38,282 nucleotides of DNA from B18-G4 sp003648575 (GTDB lineage: Bacteria > Bacteroidota > Bacteroidia > Bacteroidales > B18-G4): assembly GCA_029942245.1 (NCBI GenBank), contig JAOZTN010000020.1, positions 1 to 38,282 on the forward strand. The letters run 5' to 3'. Positions within the stretch are counted from its first letter, which is position 1; each line of letters begins with the position of its first letter. Made by a program: the position numbers and the translations under genes. This document shows, piece after piece, positions 23,338-31,821 of the stretch. The notes beneath the pieces were generated by a model. That model made no database searches, had not been told where the DNA came from, and saw only the letters and a program-made list of their open reading frames with translations.

Positions 23338-23697
23338 TTATTTATAAAGCTCTGAAGTATCCACAAAGATCAGGTACTCATCAATGAGATCGCCCTGCAT
23401 TTTGAGGATCACTGAAAAAGGCACTGCCAGCGTCGTATCATCATGGCGGGTATAAGTAACCAATCCGGTGGCAAACCTGGTATCATCTACTTTCCAGTCT
23501 TCGATCTGGCTGTGTGCGATGCCCTTAATGCTCTGGTAAAAGTTGTCGAGAAAGCCGCTGATGTTTTCCCTGCCTTCTACTGCGGGAATGTTGGCAAATC
23601 GAAATTTTCCGTTCTCGGTCATCATGGCTGCAAGTCCGGCGCCGTTCATGGCATCAACTACGCCATACATGTCTTTGATATAATTATCTGTGCTCAT
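23338..23697 (-). CDS. NTF2/SnoaL-like protein
   Basis: A 119-residue soluble protein with a cone-shaped NTF2-like fold. The start YIKDMYGVVDAMNGAGLAAMM (long first helix) is followed by TENGKFRFANIPAVEGRENI and the strand pair IAHSQIEDWKVDDTRFATGL plus FSVILKMQGDLIDEYLIFVD. Members range from polyketide cyclases and isomerases to non-catalytic binding proteins. No conserved catalytic set is obvious, so I give the fold only. It is likely transcribed alone: a terminator-like hairpin stands 70 bases upstream and a decayed fragment lies downstream. Confidence 0.75.
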   Translation of the reverse strand: MSTDNYIKDMYGVVDAMNGAGLAAMMTENGKFRFANIPAVEGRENISGFLDNFYQSIKGIAHSQIEDWKVDDTRFATGLVTYTRHDDTTLAVPFSVILKMQGDLIDEYLIFVDTSELYK

Positions 23698-23767
23698 CTA
23701 TTATGTTATTAATATGGTTATATCAAAAAGCAACACCACAGATCATGGAATGTTCAGCAAGTACCAT

Positions 23768-23799
23768 AAAAAAACTCCCGATTCCCGAGGGATTTTTTT
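23768..23799 (-). terminator. Rho-independent terminator at the end of the 152-residue gene
   Basis: The arms 23768-23779 (A7 then c, tccc) and 23789-23799 (gggat then T-run) form an 11-bp stem with one bulged C and a 9-base loop (gattcccga). The A/T flanks make it usable in both directions. The stop codon of the minus-strand gene at 23798 overlaps the arm. Confidence 0.65.
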
Positions 23800-24256
23800 A
23801 TTCACCTAAATCAGGATTTGACAAAATATCATCGGGGTCGATGGGCAGATTCCTGGCCAGCTTTGAGCGCTCATCCAGTAATTTGTTGATCTCTTCCGTG
23901 GCCAGGCCGGGAGCCTTCAGCATTTCATCGATCTTGGCAATGTCGTCAGGCACCTGGATCTCCTTTTCCTCGGTTTCATCCAGGTCGAGATCTCCAATAT
24001 CGTCGCCCAGTTCCGTCTTCAACTGTTCCACCAGGCTGGCGATCATCCCCTTAACAGGTTCGCCAAATTTGCTCAGTAATTCTTCCGACAACTGCTCGCG
24101 CATATTCTCATAATTACCAAGTAGATATTCAAAATTCTGATAAAATGTCTTATCAATACCAGGCATATCGTCAAAAGACGCCTTGTCCTTCAAGCGCTTG
24201 AACAACTTGATCAGTAAATCGAGATTATCATTAAATGACCGGTCTTCACTACCCAT
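23798..24256 (-). CDS. Acidic helical protein, function unknown
   Basis: A 152-residue cytoplasmic protein with no signal peptide or membrane segment. It is mostly helical and highly charged: an N-terminal LDLLIKLFKRLKDKASF, a middle with NYENMREQLSEELLSKFGEP, an acidic hinge of Asp and Glu (DIGDLDLDETEEKE) and a C-terminal KIDEMLKAPGLATEEINKLL. I do not recognise it. The charge pattern suggests an interaction or chaperone-like role. It is flanked by a divergent thioredoxin-like gene and ends in a clear terminator, so it is a monocistronic unit. The reading frame, start ATG and composition are normal. Confidence 0.7.
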   Translation of the reverse strand: MGSEDRSFNDNLDLLIKLFKRLKDKASFDDMPGIDKTFYQNFEYLLGNYENMREQLSEELLSKFGEPVKGMIASLVEQLKTELGDDIGDLDLDETEEKEIQVPDDIAKIDEMLKAPGLATEEINKLLDERSKLARNLPIDPDDILSNPDLGE

Positions 24257-24269
24257 ATTCTTTTTTTTA

Positions 24270-24277
24270 CAAAATTA
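24270..24277 (-). promoter_or_regulatory. Candidate -7 promoter element TAATTTTG (minus strand)
   Basis: On the minus strand TAATTTTG fits TAnnTTTG, 13 bases before the ATG of the 152-residue gene. A TTTC stands 17 bases upstream as a possible -33 element. The close spacing to the start makes this uncertain. Confidence 0.3.
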
Positions 24278-24317
24278 CAGTATAATTATTAAACGAAACC
24301 TACTAAAAATCATTGTC

Positions 24318-24325
24318 TATATTTG
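24318..24325 (+). promoter_or_regulatory. Candidate -7 promoter element TATATTTG
   Basis: TATATTTG matches the Bacteroidota -7 consensus and ends 28 bases before the ATG of the thioredoxin-like gene. No TTTG is present at the expected -33 position. Confidence 0.35.
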
Positions 24326-24353
24326 TAGACTATAATTATATAAAACTATAACA

Positions 24354-24863
24354 ATGAAAACATCACTTTGGTTTATTATCCTGACAATTTCTATTGGTTT
24401 TTCTCTGCAGGCGCAAAACGTGAACAAGAAGATCATGGATGCTGAGCATGAGCAAGAGATACTGATCGGAATATGCAACAGAGATGGCCTCCAGGAAGGT
24501 GATTTTGGAAACTATTTCAAGGAAGAATACGAAGCCTATGAGGCTGACCAGGTGATGATCAACAATATTTATAACCTGGATAAGAATACTGATATTACGA
24601 TTGTTCTGGGTACCTGGTGCCACGACAGCCAGGAGCAGGTTCCACGCTTTTACCGTATTATGGATGAGACGAAGATAGCAGATGATGTTATTTCGGTGAT
24701 AGGCGTTGACGGTAACAAGACTGGAGGTGAACTTGATATTGAGAGGCTGGGCATTGAACTTGTTCCCACTTTTATTTTTTATCGCAAGGGTGAAGAACTC
24801 GGCCGTATCATTGAAACACCGGAGGTTTCACTCGAAGCCGATATGTGGGAAATTATTAAATAG
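24354..24863 (+). CDS. Exported thioredoxin-like protein with C-x-x-S site
   Basis: A 169-residue protein with signal peptide MKTSLWFIILTISIGFSLQA. The thioredoxin-like core is visible in DITIVLGTWCHDSQEQVPRF, RIMDETKIADDVISVIGVDG and the cis-proline segment GIELVPTFIFYRKGEELGRI. The active site reads C89-H-D-S92: the second cysteine is serine, as in monothiol or peroxiredoxin-like relatives, so it cannot form a classical intramolecular disulfide. An exported thiol protein near cytochrome genes could help keep heme-motif cysteines reduced, but the gene adjoins panC on the plus strand and this link is only inference. The family call is sound; the activity is not known. Confidence 0.8.
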   Translation: MKTSLWFIILTISIGFSLQAQNVNKKIMDAEHEQEILIGICNRDGLQEGDFGNYFKEEYEAYEADQVMINNIYNLDKNTDITIVLGTWCHDSQEQVPRFYRIMDETKIADDVISVIGVDGNKTGGELDIERLGIELVPTFIFYRKGEELGRIIETPEVSLEADMWEIIK

Positions 24864-24886
24864 CTTATCGCAACTTAATTAAGGTT

Positions 24887-25726
24887 TTGAAAATATTTAA
24901 TACTGTTGACGGTATCCGGGATGAGGTAGTTGCTATGCGTGCAAAAGGCCTCAGCATAGGTTTTGTACCTACTATGGGCGCTTTGCATGAGGGACATCTT
25001 TCGCTACTCCATCAGGCGATAGAAGAGAACGACATCAGCATTTGCAGCATCTTTGTGAATCCCATACAATTTAATAACGAGCAAGATCTTTCGAAGTATC
25101 CGAGAACCCTCGACGACGACTGTAAAAAACTGGAGAAAGCTGGTTGTGACCTGGTCTTTGCCCCATCGGTGGATGTGATGTACCCGGATGGTGAGAATGA
25201 AAAATTTTATTTCGGCCCCCTCGAAGAAGTGATGGAAGGGGCTCACCGGCCTGGACATTTTAATGGCGTGGCCGTGGTGGTGAAACGACTGTTTGAGATA
25301 TGTTTGCCTCACAGGGCATATTTCGGGGAAAAGGACTTCCAGCAGCTAATGATCATCAAGGTACTGGTGAAGCAGGTGAATATGCCGGTCGAAATTATTG
25401 GGTGTCCCATTATCAGAGAGGATGACGGCCTGGCCATGAGTTCCCGTAATGCACGTCTGTCACCGGAAGAACGAGTGAATGCCGCCTTCATCTATAAGGC
25501 ATTGTCGAAGATCAAAATGCGGGCCGGACAAAAACCCCTTGAAGATATTTTAAGTCGCATCACGGAACGCCTAAATTCTGTTCCGGGAATGAAAGTGGAG
25601 TATTTGCAAGTTGCTGATGAAAACACACTTCTACCTATAAAATACTGGGACGATGCCGAAAATATTCGGGTCTTTGTTGCCACTTTTCTTGGTGAAATAC
25701 GTTTGATTGACAACTTAAAAGTGTAA
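24887..25726 (+). CDS. panC: Pantothenate synthetase PanC
   Basis: A 279-residue enzyme that joins pantoate and beta-alanine with ATP to give pantothenate for CoA synthesis. The signature segments are PTMGALHEGHLSLL (nucleotide-binding H-x-G-H), HRPGHFNGVAVVVKRLF, YFGEKDFQQLMIIK and MSSRNARLSPEER. The length is normal. I take the TTG at 24887 as start because it gives MKIFNTVDGIRDEV, which aligns with usual PanC N-termini; the next ATG lies 16 codons in and would remove conserved residues. AAGG stands just before the TTG. It is followed 12 bases later by panD, which makes beta-alanine for the same reaction. Confidence 0.95.
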   Translation: MKIFNTVDGIRDEVVAMRAKGLSIGFVPTMGALHEGHLSLLHQAIEENDISICSIFVNPIQFNNEQDLSKYPRTLDDDCKKLEKAGCDLVFAPSVDVMYPDGENEKFYFGPLEEVMEGAHRPGHFNGVAVVVKRLFEICLPHRAYFGEKDFQQLMIIKVLVKQVNMPVEIIGCPIIREDDGLAMSSRNARLSPEERVNAAFIYKALSKIKMRAGQKPLEDILSRITERLNSVPGMKVEYLQVADENTLLPIKYWDDAENIRVFVATFLGEIRLIDNLKV

Positions 25727-25738
25727 TTTTGCCTCAAT

Positions 25739-26083
25739 ATGAATATCGAAGTACTCAAATCGAAGATACACAGGGCTACTATCACAGAGGCCGACCTTCA
25801 TTATGTTGGGAGTATTGCCATCGACGAAAACTTGATAGATGCTGCTCAGCTGATTGAGAACGAAAAAGTCCATATTTATAATATTTCAAATGGAGAAAGG
25901 CTTGAGACCTATGTTATCAAGGGTGAAAGGGGTTCCGGCATTATTTCTCTCAACGGGGCTGCAGCACGCAAGGCAGCTGTCGGCGACCTTGTCATAATAG
26001 TTTCCTACGCCAGCATGGATGCGGTTGAAGCTGCATCATTTAAACCAGCTATCATATTCCCTGACGCAAACAATAAAATTTAA
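25739..26083 (+). CDS. panD: Aspartate 1-decarboxylase PanD
   Basis: A 114-residue pyruvoyl enzyme that makes beta-alanine from aspartate for pantothenate. The self-cleavage site is visible as V23-G24-S25 in HYVGSIAID, at exactly the standard position. Other conserved stretches are EKVHIYNISNGERLETY, GERGSGIISLNGAAARK and GDLVIIVSYA. The length and start ATG are normal. It forms an operon with panC, whose product uses its reaction product. The next gene (the flippase-like protein) follows with a gap of only a few bases. Confidence 0.97.
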   Translation: MNIEVLKSKIHRATITEADLHYVGSIAIDENLIDAAQLIENEKVHIYNISNGERLETYVIKGERGSGIISLNGAAARKAAVGDLVIIVSYASMDAVEAASFKPAIIFPDANNKI

Positions 26084-26087
26084 GGTA

Positions 26088-27107
26088 TTGGTAAAGAAGG
26101 CACTATCTGTTTTTAACTATATGATATTCCTTCTGTTGGGAGTATTGTTCCTCTGGCTAGTTTTCAGGAAACAGGATCCAAAGGAAATCATGGAATCCAT
26201 TGCAAGTGCGGATTATTTGTGGATCGTGCTTGGGATCATTGCCGGGATATTCTCCCATATTGCCCGCGCTGCCCGCTGGAATATCCTGATCAGATCATTG
26301 GGCTATAAACCACGTCTGACAACCACTTTTTATGCAGTCATGACCGGGTATCTGGCCAATACTGCTGTTCCCCGACTGGGAGAAGTTACCCGTTGTGGGG
26401 TGCTGAGTAAAAAGCTGAACATTCCGTTTACAGAAGTGCTTGGGACCATGATCGCAGAGCGGATCTTTGACATGATTATACTCCTGTCTCTGATTATTAT
26501 GGTCATTGCTTTTCAGTGGAAACTGGTAGGCTCCTTCATGAATGAAAAGATCCTTGAGCCTGTTTCATCAAATTTTGAAAGTAATATCGTTCCTATCATT
26601 GTGATCATCAGTGTTTTTGTTCTGTTCATCGTACTCCTGGTGATCCTTTGGAAAAAATATCGTAAGCTCCTTCAGCGCTATGCTTTCTTTCGCAAGTTCA
26701 GCGAGTTTGCAAAGGGCATGGTTGAAGGTATAAAGACCATCCGCAAGACAAAGAACAAAGCAGGATTTTTATTGTATACCTTAGTCATCTGGGGCATGTA
26801 TACCCTCATGATATATCTCCCGTTCTTTGCCCTGGAAGCTACTTCCCACCTGACTTTTATTGATGCGTTGACCGTGATGAGCATTGGCAGCCTGGGGATT
26901 GTGGCACCTGTTCCGGGAGGCATCGGCACATACCACTGGATCGTGAAGGCGGTCTTGTTTGAACTGTATGGGGTTAGCCCTATGATCGCTGCTTCTTTTG
27001 CAACCATCACGCATGCTGCTCAAACCATCATGATCATCGTGGTTGGCGGGCTGTCATTCCTGATGTTATTCCTTCAAAAAAATAAGACTGGACATGAATC
27101 ATCTTGA
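26088..27107 (+). CDS. Lysylphosphatidylglycerol synthase/flippase-like membrane protein
   Basis: A polytopic membrane protein with about eight transmembrane segments, of the LPG_synthase_TM (UPF0104) family. Characteristic stretches are HIARAARWNILIRSLGYKPR, GYLANTAVPRLGEVTRCGVL, MIAERIFDMIILLS and the closing GIVAPVPGGIGTYHWIVKAVL. These domains move or transfer lipids, for example aminoacyl-phosphatidylglycerol or polyprenyl-linked sugars; without the C-terminal catalytic domain the substrate is unknown. I choose TTG at 26088 as start because it yields MVKKALSVFNYMIFLLLG, whereas the ATG at 26019 would overlap panD by 65 bases. ATG 26121 is an alternative. It overlaps the next gene by 14 bases. 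Confidence 0.8.
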   Translation: MVKKALSVFNYMIFLLLGVLFLWLVFRKQDPKEIMESIASADYLWIVLGIIAGIFSHIARAARWNILIRSLGYKPRLTTTFYAVMTGYLANTAVPRLGEVTRCGVLSKKLNIPFTEVLGTMIAERIFDMIILLSLIIMVIAFQWKLVGSFMNEKILEPVSSNFESNIVPIIVIISVFVLFIVLLVILWKKYRKLLQRYAFFRKFSEFAKGMVEGIKTIRKTKNKAGFLLYTLVIWGMYTLMIYLPFFALEATSHLTFIDALTVMSIGSLGIVAPVPGGIGTYHWIVKAVLFELYGVSPMIAASFATITHAAQTIMIIVVGGLSFLMLFLQKNKTGHESS

Positions 27108-27588
27108 ACATATTGAATCGAAGATCTGGCACATGAACCAGGAGTTCGAATTGCAACTGGCCGTTTGGCGCTTTCATGAGCATAAGATCGTTTTTACGAA
27201 TGGCTGTTTTGATCTGCTCCACCTTGGGCATATCGATTACCTTGCAAAAGCTGCAGCCGAAGGAACCCTGATGATTGTTGGTATGAACTCTGATGAGTCG
27301 GTGCAAAGGATCAAAGGTGACTCAAGGCCCATTAAGGATGAAAAGTCAAGGGCCATGACACTGGCTGCCGTTGGATTTGTTGGGGCTGTGGTGATCTTCG
27401 ATGAAGATACACCCGAAAAACTCATCGAGATGGTACAGCCGGATATCCTTGTAAAAGGAAAAGATTACGAAGTTAAAGACATCATAGGTGCCGATATTGT
27501 TGAGAAAAAAGGCGGTCAGATCATTACCATGGATCTGGTAGAAGGATATTCAACTTCAGCGATCATAGATAAAATTAGAAATTCTTAA
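27094..27588 (+). CDS. rfaE2: D-glycero-beta-D-manno-heptose 1-phosphate adenylyltransferase domain (RfaE2)
   Basis: A 164-residue nucleotidyltransferase. The marks are FTNGCFDLLHLGHIDYLAKA (the H-x-G-H nucleotide site), the RIKGDSRPIKDEKSRAMTLA segment, DEDTPEKLIEMVQPDILVKG and the ISTSI-like end GYSTSAIIDKIR. RfaE2 activates heptose 1-phosphate with ATP to ADP-heptose for the inner core of LPS. In E. coli it is fused to a kinase as HldE; Bacteroidota often have the two halves as separate genes, as here. No kinase partner is seen nearby. A related cytidylyltransferase role is less likely. The gene is coupled to the upstream flippase-like gene by overlap. Confidence 0.85.
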   Translation: MNHLEHIESKIWHMNQEFELQLAVWRFHEHKIVFTNGCFDLLHLGHIDYLAKAAAEGTLMIVGMNSDESVQRIKGDSRPIKDEKSRAMTLAAVGFVGAVVIFDEDTPEKLIEMVQPDILVKGKDYEVKDIIGADIVEKKGGQIITMDLVEGYSTSAIIDKIRNS

Positions 27589-27643
27589 TTTTACCTTTCT
27601 TCTCGAAATCCTCACCGGGTATGTCCCGGGATAACTTATTGCT

Positions 27644-29014
27644 ATGGCAAAGGCGCAAACTGTATTTTTCTGTCAGAACTGTGGAGCCCAGTCGCCCAAA
27701 TGGATCGGACGATGTCCGTCATGCGGGGAATGGAATACCTATGTGGAGGAGGTTGTTAAAAAGGAAACCTCAAGGGAATCTTCCATGGGGGAAATCAAAT
27801 CCTTGAAGAAGAATGCTCCCATACCGATCGAAAAGATCAACAAAGGAAAAGAAGAACGGGTTGATACCGGCACTGTTGAACTCAACAGGGTGCTTGGTGG
27901 CGGACTGGTTCCGGGCTCCCTGGTACTTATTGGTGGTGAACCGGGGATCGGCAAATCAACGCTGATGCTGCAGGTTGCCCTGCGGTTTAAAAACAGGAAG
28001 ATCCTTTATGTAACAGGGGAGGAGAGTGATCAACAGATCAAGATGCGGGCCGATCGTATCGGTTCCGGTAATCCCGATATCCTGATCCTCACCGAGACCA
28101 ATACCCAGAATATTTTTAAATTCCTCGAACAGCTGCAGCCTGATGTGCTGGTGGTGGATTCGATACAGACCCTCTACACTGAACGCATCGATTCTTCACC
28201 GGGAAGCATCTCGCAGGTAAGGGAATGTGCAGCTGAATTGCAACGTTTTGCCAAGCTTACCGACACTCCGGTCATCCTAATTGGACATATTACCAAAGAC
28301 GGGATGTTGGCAGGGCCAAAGGTGCTGGAACATATGGTTGATACAGTGCTTCAGTTCGAGGGCGACAGGCACTATGAATTCCGTATCCTGCGTTCAGTGA
28401 AAAACCGCTACGGTTCCACCTCGGAGCTGGGAATTTTCGAGATGACAGACAAAGGCCTGAGGGAGATTAGCAACCCGTCGGAAATACTGATATCTCAACG
28501 CGATGAGGATGTGAGCGGCGTTGCTGTGGCAGCCACCATCGAAGGTCAGCGTCCTATGCTGGTTGAGACCCAGGCACTGGTTGGATCGGCCGCCTATGGA
28601 ACACCTCAGCGTTCGGCAACCGGATATGATGTAAAACGGCTGAACATGTTGCTGGCAGTGCTTGAAAAACGGGCCGGTTTCAAACTGGGGGTCAAGGATG
28701 TTTTTCTGAATATTGCCGGAGGTATACGGGTAGATGACCCGGCCATCGACCTGGCCATCATCAGCGCTGTGATGTCGTCCAATGCCGACATTCCTATTCC
28801 GCAGCATTATTGCTTTGCCGGCGAAGTAGGGCTATCGGGTGAGATCAGGGCGGTAAACCGTATTGAGCAAAGGGTGGCTGAGGCAGATAAACTGGGATTC
28901 GAAAAGATATTTGTTTCGAGCTATGCCAGGAAAAGCATCGATCAGAAAAAGTATAAAGCAGAAATAGTATTTGTGAAGAAGATCGAAGATCTGATCAGAG
29001 CATTATTCGGTTAA
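27644..29014 (+). CDS. radA: DNA repair protein RadA
   Basis: A 456-residue protein with RadA's full set of features: the N-terminal zinc finger C-x-x-C...C-x-x-C (CQNCGAQSPKWIGRCPSCGE), the Walker A motif GGEPGIGKSTLML, Walker B in PDVLVVDSIQTLY, the RadA motif KNRYGSTSELGIF and a C-terminal Lon-like domain (FLNIAGGIRVDDPAIDLAI). RadA promotes branch migration in homologous recombination and helps RecA. The length is normal. It follows rfaE2 by 55 bases, a spacer that includes a short hairpin without a T-run, so it may have its own promoter. Confidence 0.97.
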   Translation: MAKAQTVFFCQNCGAQSPKWIGRCPSCGEWNTYVEEVVKKETSRESSMGEIKSLKKNAPIPIEKINKGKEERVDTGTVELNRVLGGGLVPGSLVLIGGEPGIGKSTLMLQVALRFKNRKILYVTGEESDQQIKMRADRIGSGNPDILILTETNTQNIFKFLEQLQPDVLVVDSIQTLYTERIDSSPGSISQVRECAAELQRFAKLTDTPVILIGHITKDGMLAGPKVLEHMVDTVLQFEGDRHYEFRILRSVKNRYGSTSELGIFEMTDKGLREISNPSEILISQRDEDVSGVAVAATIEGQRPMLVETQALVGSAAYGTPQRSATGYDVKRLNMLLAVLEKRAGFKLGVKDVFLNIAGGIRVDDPAIDLAIISAVMSSNADIPIPQHYCFAGEVGLSGEIRAVNRIEQRVAEADKLGFEKIFVSSYARKSIDQKKYKAEIVFVKKIEDLIRALFG

Positions 29015-29026
29015 TAGCCCCTTCCT

Positions 29027-29794
29027 ATGAAAAGAATCATCTCATATAATGTCAATGGCATCCGCGCCGCGATAAAAAAAGGCTTTCTGGAATGGATGAC
29101 AGCCGTAGATGCCGACATCATATGCCTGCAGGAAACAAAAGCACAGATCGAACAAATTCCTGTACTTGAGATTGAGGCCCTCGGGTATAGAACGTATTGG
29201 TATTCAGCTCAGAAAAAAGGTTATAGCGGTGTTGCTATCCTGAGCAAGGAAACGCCTGACCATATTGAATATGGTATGGGGATAAAGAAATATGATGATG
29301 AAGGCCGTTTTATCAGGGCCGACATCGGCGATCTCAGCGTAGTAAGTGCTTACCATCCCTCAGGCTCGAGCGGGGAGCTGCGCCAGGCCTTTAAAATGGA
29401 ATGGCTGGATGACTACCGGAAATATGTGGACGAACTGAAGAAAACCAGGCCCCGACTGATCCTTTCAGGCGACTATAATATCTGCCATAAGCCCATTGAT
29501 ATTCATGATCCGGTTAGAAATGCGAAAAGTTCCGGTTTCCTGCCGGAAGAAAGGGAATGGATCAGTAACTTTATTGATAGCGGCTTTATCGATACTTTCA
29601 GGCACTTCAATGATGAGCCGCACCACTATTCATGGTGGAGTTATAGGGCCAATGCACGGGCAAAAAATCTTGGATGGCGTATCGATTATCATATGGCCAG
29701 CCAGTCGCTCAGTGACAAGCTCAAACGTGCACTCATACTGCCCGATGCCCATCATTCAGACCACTGCCCCATCCTTCTTGAGATAAACGATTGA
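29027..29794 (+). CDS. xth: Exodeoxyribonuclease III
   Basis: A 255-residue nuclease of the ExoIII/Xth family. Catalytic signatures are ISYNVNGIRAAIKKGFLEWM (Asn and Mg site), CLQETKAQ (the metal Glu), LSGDYNICHKPIDIHDP (the D-x-N pair), WWSYRANARAKNLGWRIDYH and HSDHCPI (the terminal Asp-His pair). It cuts AP sites and removes 3' blocking groups in base excision repair. The gene follows radA by 12 bases, so the two DNA-repair genes share a transcript. The family is firm and all catalytic residues are visible. Confidence 0.95.
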   Translation: MKRIISYNVNGIRAAIKKGFLEWMTAVDADIICLQETKAQIEQIPVLEIEALGYRTYWYSAQKKGYSGVAILSKETPDHIEYGMGIKKYDDEGRFIRADIGDLSVVSAYHPSGSSGELRQAFKMEWLDDYRKYVDELKKTRPRLILSGDYNICHKPIDIHDPVRNAKSSGFLPEEREWISNFIDSGFIDTFRHFNDEPHHYSWWSYRANARAKNLGWRIDYHMASQSLSDKLKRALILPDAHHSDHCPILLEIND

Positions 29795-29869
29795 TGCTAA
29801 TCGGCCCTAACCATTGCTCACCACCTATATCGCAATTTTATCTATATTCGTAACTTCTAAATTATCTTC

Positions 29870-31645
29870 ATGAAAAGAGCAGCTGTATGGCGGCGATTCC
29901 TGATCTGGCGCATTAAAAATATGAGTCAGCAAAACCTCATCATGATCCTGAGTGTGATTATCGGTGTGCTGGCCGGATTGGGCGCGGTTGTGATTAAGAA
30001 CGGGGTACACCTGATCAAATCACTGCTCACTTCCAACGTCGTTGTCAACTATCAGAATTACCTCTTTTTTGTTCTCCCTGCAGTAGGGATCCTTATCGCC
30101 ACACTTTATATTCGTTTCGTGGTCAGGCAACATGTCGGACATGGCATTCCGAGTGTACTATTTGCAATATCAAAAAACCACGGGGTAATCAAACGGCATA
30201 ATATTTTTTCTTCCATCATCACATCTGTTTTTACGGTTGGTTTTGGCGGGTCGGTAGGTTTGGAAGGCCCGACTGTAGCTACAGGAGCGGCCATTGGTTC
30301 TAACCTGGGACAGATGTTCAGGCTGAATTATAAGCAGATCACACTCCTGCTTGGATTGGCCAGTGCAGCAGCCATGTCGGCCATCTTCAAATCACCCATC
30401 GCAGCCGTAGTATTTGCCATCGAAGTGATCATGATCGACCTTACGTTAGCATCGGTGATCCCATTGCTTATTGCTTCCGTTACAGGAGTACTTACTTCGT
30501 ATTTTTTCCTGGGACAGGCAGTGATGTATCCCTTCGATATCAGGGCCGTTTTTCATCTGGAGGACCTCCCTTATTTCATCCTCCTGGGACTGCTGGCCGG
30601 ATTGGTGTCGGTATATTTTACGAAGATGTACATCTTTATTGAATCAGGATTTAAAAGGATAAAAACCTGGTATGCCAGGTGGATCGTAGGGGGTGTCGTC
30701 CTGGGAGGTCTGATCTTCCTGTTTCCATCATTGTATGGTGAAGGTTATGAAGCAGTGAACGCATGCCTTCAGGGCGATTACAGTCCGCTTTTCAACAACA
30801 GCCTCTTTTATGGTATGCAGGATGAGATCATCATGGTGTTTGTGCTCTTTTTGCTGATCATCTTTTTTAAAGCTATTGCCACTTCGGTAACATTTGGTGC
30901 CGGTGGGATAGGTGGAATATTTGCCCCAACCCTATTCATGGGGGCATTTACAGGACTCTTCTTTACAACATTCTTAAAATATCTGGGTGTCAATAATCTG
31001 AATTCATCCACTTTTGCCCTGGCGGGTATGGGCGGGCTGATCGCAGGGGTTTTGCATGCCCCTCTCACGGCCATATTCCTTATTGCTGAGATCACATCCG
31101 GCTATCAGCTGTTTGTGCCCCTGATGGTGACTGCTACCATATCTTATGCTACCATAAGGATATTCGTAAAAAATTCTGTTTATACCCATCAGCTGGCGCG
31201 AAGAGGTGAACTTATTACCCATCATAAAGACAGAGCCATCCTGAGTATGATGACCGTGGGCAAGTTGATCGAACGGGACTTTAGAACCGTAGGTCCTGAC
31301 GATAAGCTGGGTGACCTGGTGAAGGTTGTCGCCGAATCAAAACGAAACATCTATCCGGTTATCGATGAAGATGGTGTGTTTTGCGGCATCATCGTACTCG
31401 ACGATATTCGTAATATAATGTTCAAACCCGAGCTATATGACGAAAAATCAGTGGGAAGCCTGATGTTTATGCCGGGTACCTCTGTAGCCCCCGATGAATC
31501 CATGGAAGAGGTTGCCAAAAAGTTCCAGCAAACAAGTAACTACAACCTGCCGGTGCTCAAAGACGGCAAATATATCGGCTTTATCTCCAGGGCCAATGTC
31601 TTTTCTGAATACAGGAAATTACTGAAGGACTTTAGTGAAGATTAG
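29870..31645 (+). CDS. ClC-type chloride channel or Cl/H+ antiporter with CBS domains
   Basis: A 591-residue membrane protein of the ClC family with about ten to eleven helices and a C-terminal pair of CBS domains (about residues 455-585). The selectivity motifs are GHGIP (usually GSGIP), GSVGLEGPTVATGAAIG, where the Glu is the gating residue, and GGIGGIFAPTLFMGA. The CBS domains (ERDFRTVGPDDKLGDLVKVV and MFMPGTSVAPDESMEEV) bind nucleotides and regulate the channel. An internal ATG (MSQQNLI, 29921) is an alternative start. A weak TATATTCG box is found 20 bases upstream. It ends directly against a tandem-repeat block at 31646. Confidence 0.92.
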   Translation: MKRAAVWRRFLIWRIKNMSQQNLIMILSVIIGVLAGLGAVVIKNGVHLIKSLLTSNVVVNYQNYLFFVLPAVGILIATLYIRFVVRQHVGHGIPSVLFAISKNHGVIKRHNIFSSIITSVFTVGFGGSVGLEGPTVATGAAIGSNLGQMFRLNYKQITLLLGLASAAAMSAIFKSPIAAVVFAIEVIMIDLTLASVIPLLIASVTGVLTSYFFLGQAVMYPFDIRAVFHLEDLPYFILLGLLAGLVSVYFTKMYIFIESGFKRIKTWYARWIVGGVVLGGLIFLFPSLYGEGYEAVNACLQGDYSPLFNNSLFYGMQDEIIMVFVLFLLIIFFKAIATSVTFGAGGIGGIFAPTLFMGAFTGLFFTTFLKYLGVNNLNSSTFALAGMGGLIAGVLHAPLTAIFLIAEITSGYQLFVPLMVTATISYATIRIFVKNSVYTHQLARRGELITHHKDRAILSMMTVGKLIERDFRTVGPDDKLGDLVKVVAESKRNIYPVIDEDGVFCGIIVLDDIRNIMFKPELYDEKSVGSLMFMPGTSVAPDESMEEVAKKFQQTSNYNLPVLKDGKYIGFISRANVFSEYRKLLKDFSED

Positions 31646-31821
31646 GATGTGCGGTGTGCGGTGTGCGGTGCGCGGTTCGCGGTATGCGGTATGCGGTATG
31701 CGGTNNNNNNNNNNNNNNNNNNNNNNNNNNNNNNNNNNNNNNNNNNNNNNNNNNNNNNNNNNNNNNNNNNNNNNNNNNNNNNNNNNNNNNNNNNNNNNNN
31801 NNNNCGTGGTGTGCGGAAGTC
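31646..31821. repeat. Heptamer tandem block filling a convergent spacer, with assembly gap
   Basis: From the TAG of the ClC gene to the TAA of the MlaD gene, the visible parts are made of 7-base units: gatgtgc, ggtgtgc, ggtgtgc, ggtgcgc, ggttcgc, then ggtatgc three times and ggt before the gap; ggtgtgc and ggaagtc after it. The gap of exactly 100 N (31705-31804) is a standard scaffold placeholder, so the true number of units is unknown. It fills the whole space between two convergent genes. Confidence 0.8.

Noticed and set aside
27614..27628. Hairpin ccggg-tatgt-cccgg before radA
   Set aside because: Five pairs and no T-run; it may be chance, so I do not call a terminator or leader element.
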